The notes beneath the pieces are model-generated. The model was not told the origin of the DNA. It saw only the letters and a program-made list of their open reading frames with translations, and made no database searches. Shown piece by piece: positions 19,236 through 26,315 of a DNA stretch of 64,000 bases (positions within the stretch are counted from its first letter, which is position 1; each line of letters opens with the position of its first letter). Location: NCBI RefSeq assembly GCF_001729485.1, contig NZ_CP017157.1:5828001-5892000 (forward strand), in the 5' to 3' direction. Source of the stretch: Streptomyces lydicus (GTDB lineage: Bacteria > Actinomycetota > Actinomycetes > Streptomycetales > Streptomycetaceae). Position numbers and translations under genes: made by a program.

Positions 19236-19994
19236 TCACGCGCGCCTGACCGCCCGCAGCAGCACCATGCCGGTGTCGCCGTAGTCGGGACAGGTGGGGT
19301 CGGCCGGCACGTGCGTGAGCGAGAGCCGCTCGGTGTGCGGGGTGAAGACCGCGCGGATGACGGTGCCGTCCACCGGGCAGCCCGGCCACCGGGGTGCGGT
19401 GCCGATGCGGTACGTCGGCATGTTCTCCATGAAGGCGGCGACCAGGGGCCCGCCGGGCCGTACGGCCGTGACGAAGGCGCGGCAGAGCTCCGCGAACTCC
19501 TCGAAGTCCTCGGTGACGCTCTCGGCGACGAAGTTCATCGAGGCCAGGTCGTAGGTGCCGGCCGGCAGGGTGCGGACGTCCCGGTGCACCACCCGCACGT
19601 GGGCCAGCGCCTCCGTGAGGGTGGCGGGCAGGGCGGGGTCGAGCGCGCGGCAGAGCGCGTAGAACGGCTGCCAGCTCGGGTCGGGGCCGTCGCGGAGCTG
19701 GCCGGTCAGGTAGGTGACGTTGGCCGAGCTCAGCTCGATCGCGTCGACGCGCCGGCTGGCGGCGCCGGCGAGCATCAGCGGGTAGAGGTTGGGCCCGGCG
19801 CCGAACTCCACCGAGCGGCCGATGCTGCCGGGCGGGAACTGCTGGTAGAAGGCGGAGTGGTGCCGGATGACGGCCGCGTCGCAGGGGTGGATCTCGCGGT
19901 AGTTCTCGGCGAGGTAGTCCAGCACCGGCCAGTTGTCCCAGTCGGCGTCGTCATTACGCACAAGATCCGGCGTGTCACCGGCGGGCTGCTTCAT
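19236..19994 (-). CDS. SCO2525-family SAM-dependent methyltransferase
   Basis: A 252-residue class I methyltransferase. The SAM motif is SVEFGAGPNLYPLMLAGA, followed by an acidic strand end (VDAIELSSANVTYL). The N-terminus, DWPVLDYLAENYREIHPCD-like, resembles the SCO2525 group, in which the protein binds its target before the Rossmann fold. It overlaps the MFS gene by ATGA at 19991-19994, so translation is coupled. As the last gene of the PLP enzyme-exporter set, it most likely modifies the same small molecule. The substrate is unknown. Confidence 0.85.
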   Translation of the reverse strand: MKQPAGDTPDLVRNDDADWDNWPVLDYLAENYREIHPCDAAVIRHHSAFYQQFPPGSIGRSVEFGAGPNLYPLMLAGAASRRVDAIELSSANVTYLTGQLRDGPDPSWQPFYALCRALDPALPATLTEALAHVRVVHRDVRTLPAGTYDLASMNFVAESVTEDFEEFAELCRAFVTAVRPGGPLVAAFMENMPTYRIGTAPRWPGCPVDGTVIRAVFTPHTERLSLTHVPADPTCPDYGDTGMVLLRAVRRA

Positions 19995-21268
19995 GTGCCC
20001 TCTTTCGCGGAACGTGGGTCACTGTCCCGGTCCACCGAGCGTACGCCGGGGACGTAGAGGAAGACCAATGTGACGACGGCGCCCAGCACGCCGGCGCCGA
20101 TCAGCGTCGGCCGTACGCCCACGGCGGACGCGACGGGCGCGGCCAGGGCGTAGGACAGCGGCAGCAGGGAGATCGAGACGAACCACTCGACGCTGGAGAC
20201 CCGGCCGAGCAGCGCGCCCGGCACCAGCCGCTGCTTGGCCGTGGCCCAGGCGATCAGGCCGGCGGTCTCGAACCCGTTGACCGCCGCGCAGGCCGCGGCC
20301 AGCTGCCAGGAGCCCTGGGACAGGCCGTAGCCGGCGACCGCGAGGGTGGCCAGCGTCCAGGACACGTAGATGAAGGTCATGAACCGTGACGGCATCCCGA
20401 GCTGCCCCACTGCCAGCGCCACCAGCACGGAGCTCAGGCCGCCGCAGGTCAGGACCAGGCCGAGGTCCCCGGCGGAGCCCCCCAGCTCGTTCTTGATCAG
20501 GTACGGCAGCAGCACCTCGGCCGGCCCGAGGAAGAGCAGGTAGGCGAAGGTCGCCGAGACGTAGGTGGCCCACAGCCAGCTGTTGGCGCGGACGTAGACC
20601 AGGCCCTTGAGCAGGTCCGCCCACACCGAGCCGGCCGCTTGCTCCGGCGGTGGCATCGGGCGGATGCAGAGCAGGCAGAAGACGGAGACCATGAAGGTGA
20701 CCGCGTCGAACGCGAACGCCCCGCCGGTCCCGATGCCCGCGACGAGCACGCCGCCCAGCGCGGTCCCGCCGATCTGCACCGCCGCCGGGCGGACGAACTG
20801 GTCGAGCGCGTTGGCCTCGACCAGTTCGGACTTCAGGACCAGGGTCGGCACGATGGCGTCGTACGCCGGCGGGTAGAACCCGGCCGCGCCGCCGTACACC
20901 ATGACGGCGATGATCAGCTGCCACAGCTCCAGCGTGCCGCCGAGGGCCAGCGTGGCGAGCGCCATCAGGCACACCATGCGGACGATGTCGCTGATCAGCA
21001 TGGTCCGCCGGCGGTCGAAGCGGTCGCTGACGACGCCGCCCAGCAGGACCAGGGCGACCTGGGGGACGGCGCGCGCCACACCGACCGCGGACATCGCGGC
21101 GGGCGAGCCGGAGAGGCTGTAGACCTGCCAGGCCAGCGCGACGAGCAGCACCCCGTCGCCCAGCAGCGAGATGCTCATCCCGATCCACAGGATCCGGAAG
21201 TCGCGGTGGGCCAGCGGTGTGAGCAGGCGCACCCGGCGGGCGCGGCCCGCATCGTCCATGACTCGCAT
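19991..21268 (-). CDS. MFS transporter (exporter-like)
   Basis: A 425-residue major facilitator protein with about 12 hydrophobic segments. The loop 2-3 motif is GGVVSDRFDRRRTML (GxxxDRxGRR variant). The first helix, FRILWIGMSISLLGDGVLLVALAW, matches macrolide-efflux/enterobactin-exporter type MFS proteins. The start codon ATG 21268 directly abuts the TGA of the upstream PLP enzyme with no gap, and its stop overlaps the methyltransferase start. This is a three-cistron coupled unit, so export of the molecule made by its neighbours is the natural inference. Confidence 0.9.
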   Translation of the reverse strand: MRVMDDAGRARRVRLLTPLAHRDFRILWIGMSISLLGDGVLLVALAWQVYSLSGSPAAMSAVGVARAVPQVALVLLGGVVSDRFDRRRTMLISDIVRMVCLMALATLALGGTLELWQLIIAVMVYGGAAGFYPPAYDAIVPTLVLKSELVEANALDQFVRPAAVQIGGTALGGVLVAGIGTGGAFAFDAVTFMVSVFCLLCIRPMPPPEQAAGSVWADLLKGLVYVRANSWLWATYVSATFAYLLFLGPAEVLLPYLIKNELGGSAGDLGLVLTCGGLSSVLVALAVGQLGMPSRFMTFIYVSWTLATLAVAGYGLSQGSWQLAAACAAVNGFETAGLIAWATAKQRLVPGALLGRVSSVEWFVSISLLPLSYALAAPVASAVGVRPTLIGAGVLGAVVTLVFLYVPGVRSVDRDSDPRSAKEGT

Positions 21269-24200
21269 TCAGGTCTTTCGCCGCAGTTCGAACCGCTCCG
21301 CCAGCACTGAGATCGTCTCGTTGAGCCGGGTTATGTCGTCATCGGTGTTCGCCGCGGTGACCTGGACGCGTACGCCGACGCGGTCGCGCGGGACGAGGGG
21401 GTAGGCGGCGAGCGTGACGTAGATGCCGTGGTTCCACATGAACCGGCCGACCTCGTCCAGGTCCGCGCCGTTGGTGAGCGGGAGCTCGATGATCGGCAGC
21501 CCGCTGGTGTTGGGCGTCTCCAGGCCGAGCCCGTGCACGTGCTCCAGCACGCGCGCGGTCTTGCGGTGCAGGTCCGCGCGGATGCTGTCGCCGCGCCGGT
21601 CGTTGACGTCGAGTCCGGCGAGCGCGGTGGCGAGGGAGGCCGTCGGCGAGGGGCCGGAGTACAGGTAGGGCGCGGCGGTGACCTTGAGGTGGTTCTTCAT
21701 CCACGTCGGCAGGGCCAGGAACGCCAGCAGCGAGGAGTACGCCTTGGAGAACCCGGCGACCAGCACCATGTTGTCGTAGGTCTCGCCGAGGTGCCGGACG
21801 ATGCAGTTGCCGCGGGCGCCGTAGGGGGAGGTCTCGTCGGCCCGGCGCTCCCCGATGATGCCGAAGCCGTGCGCGTCGTCGATGTAGAGCAGGGCGTCCC
21901 GGGCGCGGCAGATGTCCACCAGGTGGGGCAGGTCGGGGAGGTTCCCGGTCATGCTGTCGACCCCGTCCAGGCACACCATGCGGGTGGCGCCGGCCGGTGC
22001 CCTGCTCAGCAGCGCCTCCAGCTCCTCCGGCCGGTCGGCGTGGAAACGCTGGACCGTGGCGCCCTGTGACCGGGCGACCTGGCATCCGTCGTAGACGGTG
22101 CGGTGCGCCCGGGCCTCGACGAAGATGTGCCCCTCGCCGCCGAGCACCGGGATGACGGAGGCGTGGATGAGGGTGATGGTCGGCAGCAGCAGGGTGTCGG
22201 GGGCGTCGAGCAGTCCGGCGAGCCGCTCCTCGATCTGCGGGTAGAGCCGGGGGTTGCCGATCAGCCGAGACCAGCTCGGGTGCGTGCCCCAGCGTCTGAC
22301 CTGCGGTTCGATCGATTCCATGATCTCGGGATCGAGGTCGAAGCCCAGGTAGTTGCAGGACGCGAAGTCGATGAGCCAGCGTTTGCCGCTGCGCAGGTGC
22401 CGACCCTTCACCTCGTCGATCACCGCATCGCACATCGGATTGGTCTGCCGGAGGCGTTCGAGCTCGCCCCACCGCGGATCGTGCCGCGCGCCGGTCTGTG
22501 TCCCCAGTGCCTTTCGCACGTGATCCTCCTCCGCCCCGTGCCGGCCGGTGGCACCCGCCCCCTGGGGAGTCGAGGGTGCGGTGCCCGGGCGGAGGCGGGT
22601 GCGGCGCTGCGCGGCGTTGCCGGTGAGGGAGGGAAGCCTGTGCTCACCCATGGTCCGCAGCAGTTGCTCCGCCTGATCCGCCGTCATCGGGCGGGCGAAC
22701 AAATAGCCTTGCCCGAATCGACATCCCATGGCAGCCAGCCGGTCTCTTTGTTCAACCTCTTCGATGCCTTCGGCGATGACCTGCAGACCAAGGGTGTCAG
22801 CGATGCGCACGATACCCTCGACCAGTGCGACTTGTTGCTTGTCGACGCCGATGTCGTCGATAAATGACTTGTCGACCTTGAGCAGGTCGATGGGGAATTC
22901 CCGGAGATAGCTGAGCGATGAGAATCCGGTGCCGAAGTCATCGATCGCCATCCCCACACCGAGGTCCTTGAGTTCCCGCATCACCTCCCGGATCTGTTCG
23001 TCGGAGTGCATCAGCACGGTCTCCGTCAGTTCCAGTACGAGCGAACCGGCACTGAGGCCGGACGTACTGAGCACGTCGCGGACTTCGTCCAGGAAACCGG
23101 GGTCCCGGAATTGACGGGCGGAAACATTGACGGTGATGTGCAGGGAATGCGGCCGTGGGATGGACTGCTGCCAGCGGGCGACGTTGTTGGCGGCCTGTTC
23201 GAGCACCCAGGCGCCGAGCGGCATGATGTGCCCGGTTTCCTCGGCCAGGGCGATGAACTGGTCCGGCTGCACCAGGCCGTGCCGGGCGTGCGGCCAGCGG
23301 GCCAGTGCCTCGAATCCGGCGAGTTCGCCGGTCGCGATCTCCACGATGGGCTGGTAGCGCACGTCGAACGCCTCGGTGTCGATGGCGCCCTCCAGGCGGG
23401 CCCGGAGTTCGTGCCGTTCGAGCATTCCGCTGTGCAGTTGCGCCTGGTAGCGGCGCCACTGCCGCTTTCCGGCCGTCTTCGCCGCGTAGAGCGCGAGGTC
23501 GGCATGGCCGAGGAGTTCCTCCGCGTCGGCACTGTCCTGGGCGGTGGCGATGCCCACGCTGGCCGACATCCGGATCATTTCGCCGGAGAGCCGGAAGGGC
23601 TGGTTGAGGTTCTGCACGACCTGTTCGCCGAGCACCTCGGCGTCCGCGGGGTCGCGCGCGCCTTCCATCAGCACCCCGAATTCGTCGCCTCCCAGACGGG
23701 CCGCGGTGTCGCTGACGCGCAGCGACCCGGCCAGCCGCCGGGCCACCGCGACGAGGAGTTCGTCCCCCACCGAGTGGCCACTGGTGTCGTTGACGACCTT
23801 GAAGTCGTCGAGGTCGATGAAGAGGACGCACGGCACGGTCCGGTCCCGGCGGCCACGCAGCAGCGCGCGCTGGATCCGCTCCACGAGGAGCACCCGGTTG
23901 GGCAGTCCGGTCAGCGAGTCGTGGAAGGCGCGGTGGGTCAGTTCGCGCTCCAGCTTGCGCTGCTCGGTCACGTCCCGCAGCGTCAGGACCAGTCCGCGTA
24001 CGGTCTCGTCGTGCCGCAGGTTGCTGCACCGGGCCTCCACGTCGATGCGCGCGCCGCCCCGCTGGAGCACCTGCCAGTCGTCGCGGCTGTCCTGGTCGCC
24101 CTCTTCGCGCATGCGCTGCAGCGCGTGCAGGGCGCGGCTGCCGTCCTGGGCCGCCATCAGCTCGGTGAGCCGGACGCCGCCGAGCGGCGTCCGGCCGAAC

Positions 24201-25753
24201 ATTCCCTCGGCGGACGGGCTGGCATAGCGGATGGTGTTGTCGTCGTCGAGGATCAGGATGACGTCGGAGGTGTTGTGCACGAGGGTGCGGAAGTACGCCT
24301 CGCTGTTGCGCCGGTTGATCTCCTGGCCGAGCGCCACGCGTTCCATGGCGAGGGCCGCCTGGGAGGCGAGGGTCTCGAAGGAACTCCACCGCTCCACAAG
24401 GCATTTCTCGGTGCCCGCCACGACCAGGGCGCCGATCAGCGAGTCCCCGACCGGCCCGTTCCTGATGGCCAGCGGGCACAGCAGCGCCTTCGGCAGGGCC
24501 CCCAGGGCGACGGTCGCGGTCGCGCCGAGCTCCGCGACCGGCAGGAGCTGCGTCTCCCTGGCGAGGAAGTGGGGGCGCCAGGCGTCGGCCGTCTCCTCGG
24601 TCCAGCTGACGGACCAGTTCGCGCGGCGCGTGACGGTGCGGACGACGCTCAGCCTGGCCTCGTCCGGGGCGAGCCGCAGCAGCGCGACCTCGAACCGCTC
24701 CCCCGGCCCGAAGAGGGGCTCCGCGGCACGCTGGATGGACGTGGCGATGTCCTCCACGCCGGCCGCGGCGACCAGGGACGCGGCCGCCGACCGCAGGCCC
24801 CGTTCCCTGGTCACCGCCATGAGGTGCACGGCGACCAGGCCCGACAGGCGGGCGAGGACGAGCAGGAAGAGCACGGCCGAGAACACCGCCATCACGGTCA
24901 CGTCGTGCATGTCGCCGCGCAGGGACTCCAGGATGAGCATGACGGGCGCGATGAGCGACGCTCCGGCGAGCACGACGAGCCGCCGCGGGCGGATTCCGGC
25001 CGGCTGCACGGGGGTCCGTTCGGTGAGTTCCACCATGGACGGGTGCAGCGCGGCCAGCCCCCACGCGGTGAAGAAGACCACCCAGCCCAGGTCCATCGGC
25101 GTGCCGACCTGCCAGGTGCCCTTGAGCTGGAGGAGCCCGTAGAGCACGTCGGAGAAGAGGATGCCGAGGGTGCCGAGGGTGAGGAGCTGGACGGCGCGCG
25201 TCCGGACCGAGCCGGGGGCCAGCAGCCGGGCGAGCATCGCCAGCATCAGCACGTCACCGAGCGGATAGGCGATCGAGATCGCGCGCTGCACCCACGTCAT
25301 GTCGGGGGCCGTGGTGTAGGGGTTGATCAGGAAGTCCCATGACAGCAGCGCCAGACCGGACGTCAGGATCAGCGCGTCCAGCAGGCTCGCCAGGTCACCG
25401 CCGGTCCTGCGGTACCGGATGAAGCCCAGCAGCCCGCCGGCGAACAGGGGGTAGGTCGCCAGGTAGAAGACGTCGGCCAGCGAGGGAAACGGGTTCTGCT
25501 GGTCGAAGAAGGTGTTCAGCACGTTGTACGTGGTGTCGCCGGCGGTGAAGGCGAGGTTCGCGGCGGCGAGCATCAGCCAGGGCCAGGCGTGCGCCGGCCG
25601 GTGGATCCGGAGGCCCAGCACGACGGCGCCGACGCTGGCCAGGCCGATCGCGGCCCAGGTGACGGTGTGGGCGGCCGGCACCGTCAGATACACGATGGTG
25701 GGAGGGATCACCGCGAGGACGTACGCGGTCATCAGGTGGCGTGTGCGGATCAC
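21269..25753 (-). CDS. membrane GGDEF-EAL protein continuous with alpha-oxoamine synthase-like PLP enzyme
   Basis: One uninterrupted 1494-codon frame. Residues 1-310 form about nine membrane segments; 325-485 is GAF-like; 492-610 is PAS (YFRTLVHNTSDVILILDDDN); the GGDEF domain has an intact GGDEF at 688-692; the EAL domain has EAL at 815-817 with NVSARQF, ELTE, DDFGTGFSS and VIAEGIE. It should therefore make or break cyclic di-GMP. After residue ~1045 a Pro/Arg-rich linker leads to a full PLP fold of 416 residues with the alpha-oxoamine synthase signature DDAHGFG and Lys in AGFSKAYSS. The start is GTG 25753 after GGAGGAGG. The PLP part has its own GTG and ribosome site, so it may also be made alone. 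A genuine fusion, loss of a stop codon, and an assembly error all remain possible. Confidence 0.85.
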   Translation of the reverse strand: MIRTRHLMTAYVLAVIPPTIVYLTVPAAHTVTWAAIGLASVGAVVLGLRIHRPAHAWPWLMLAAANLAFTAGDTTYNVLNTFFDQQNPFPSLADVFYLATYPLFAGGLLGFIRYRRTGGDLASLLDALILTSGLALLSWDFLINPYTTAPDMTWVQRAISIAYPLGDVLMLAMLARLLAPGSVRTRAVQLLTLGTLGILFSDVLYGLLQLKGTWQVGTPMDLGWVVFFTAWGLAALHPSMVELTERTPVQPAGIRPRRLVVLAGASLIAPVMLILESLRGDMHDVTVMAVFSAVLFLLVLARLSGLVAVHLMAVTRERGLRSAAASLVAAAGVEDIATSIQRAAEPLFGPGERFEVALLRLAPDEARLSVVRTVTRRANWSVSWTEETADAWRPHFLARETQLLPVAELGATATVALGALPKALLCPLAIRNGPVGDSLIGALVVAGTEKCLVERWSSFETLASQAALAMERVALGQEINRRNSEAYFRTLVHNTSDVILILDDDNTIRYASPSAEGMFGRTPLGGVRLTELMAAQDGSRALHALQRMREEGDQDSRDDWQVLQRGGARIDVEARCSNLRHDETVRGLVLTLRDVTEQRKLERELTHRAFHDSLTGLPNRVLLVERIQRALLRGRRDRTVPCVLFIDLDDFKVVNDTSGHSVGDELLVAVARRLAGSLRVSDTAARLGGDEFGVLMEGARDPADAEVLGEQVVQNLNQPFRLSGEMIRMSASVGIATAQDSADAEELLGHADLALYAAKTAGKRQWRRYQAQLHSGMLERHELRARLEGAIDTEAFDVRYQPIVEIATGELAGFEALARWPHARHGLVQPDQFIALAEETGHIMPLGAWVLEQAANNVARWQQSIPRPHSLHITVNVSARQFRDPGFLDEVRDVLSTSGLSAGSLVLELTETVLMHSDEQIREVMRELKDLGVGMAIDDFGTGFSSLSYLREFPIDLLKVDKSFIDDIGVDKQQVALVEGIVRIADTLGLQVIAEGIEEVEQRDRLAAMGCRFGQGYLFARPMTADQAEQLLRTMGEHRLPSLTGNAAQRRTRLRPGTAPSTPQGAGATGRHGAEEDHVRKALGTQTGARHDPRWGELERLRQTNPMCDAVIDEVKGRHLRSGKRWLIDFASCNYLGFDLDPEIMESIEPQVRRWGTHPSWSRLIGNPRLYPQIEERLAGLLDAPDTLLLPTITLIHASVIPVLGGEGHIFVEARAHRTVYDGCQVARSQGATVQRFHADRPEELEALLSRAPAGATRMVCLDGVDSMTGNLPDLPHLVDICRARDALLYIDDAHGFGIIGERRADETSPYGARGNCIVRHLGETYDNMVLVAGFSKAYSSLLAFLALPTWMKNHLKVTAAPYLYSGPSPTASLATALAGLDVNDRRGDSIRADLHRKTARVLEHVHGLGLETPNTSGLPIIELPLTNGADLDEVGRFMWNHGIYVTLAAYPLVPRDRVGVRVQVTAANTDDDITRLNETISVLAERFELRRKT
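22517..22535 (-). promoter_or_regulatory. internal ribosome site and GTG start of the PLP enzyme part
   Basis: GGCGGAGGAGG at 22535-22525 is followed by ATCAC and then GTG at 22519, in frame with the long ORF at codon 1079. Starting here gives a 416-residue protein, the normal length of an alpha-oxoamine synthase. In that product Lys259 would bind PLP, Asp215 would hold its ring nitrogen and His139 would stack on it. This shows that the enzyme probably was, or still is, an independent cistron. Confidence 0.7.
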
Positions 25754-26315
25754 GGAGAACCGCCTCCTCCCGTTGCCGGACGGACGACATCGGCGTCTTC
25801 GTCAGCAACGCGTGATCCGCCAGCGGCCCGCCCGGCCACACCTCCTCCGGCTTCTGCACGGGGCTGCAACCCGGCGATTCTGATACTATGTCCGATTTTG
25901 TTCATGCGCATGGCAGGGGGTTGGGCATATGCCATCGGCGCATGCGGACAGTTGGGCGTCCGACCGGGGCGTGCCGAACGGCCGCCGCGCACCGCCGCGC
26001 ACCGACCGGACGGTCCCGCTCGGGGCAGTTGGCGGCGCCCGCCGCGAACGCCTCGCAGCCGATGAGCGATTGAGGGCGCATACGAAGCCGTTCCGGGCCG
26101 CCGGTGACCGCGGTGCGCGGCACGACGGGGCGCCGGGCGGTCCGCCACCGGGCACGAGCGGCCGCCGAGCGGCAATGAGCAGCGCTCAACGACTCGACCC
26201 CCGGGCAGTCCCGGCCGTCAGCCACCGCGGGGCACGCTCGCGCGGCAGTCCGGCCACCCCCGCACAGCGGCAGAGCCGGTCACCACGCAAGGGGGCAGAA
26301 TGCTACATATGGGGC
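25754..26315. other. intergenic region between divergent GGDEF-EAL and SpoIIE-type genes
   Basis: About 562 bp. The coding frame of the rightward gene is open from 25929, but that extension is basic, low-complexity and lacks a good start, so I treat it as noncoding. An 8-bp palindrome GCATATGC lies at 25925-25932. Local AT-richness at 25876-25920 suggests promoters, but no consensus pair is clear. Confidence 0.5.
26304..26315 (+). promoter_or_regulatory. TACATATGGGGC element abutting the start codon
   Basis: This matches the element before the paralogous gene (TAGATATGGACC) at 9 of 12 positions and in the same register to ATG. A -10-like TACATA six bases before ATG would give a leaderless transcript. 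Confidence 0.4.

Noticed and set aside
16075..19284. 1069-codon frame antisense to SpoIIE paralogue 1
   Set aside because: Low-complexity Gly/Val/His composition with no domains; the real gene on the minus strand is complete.
25929..26315. Longer N-terminus for SpoIIE paralogue 2
   Set aside because: The added 129 residues are basic and low-complexity with no ribosome site, and the paralogue begins at the equivalent of ATG 26316.
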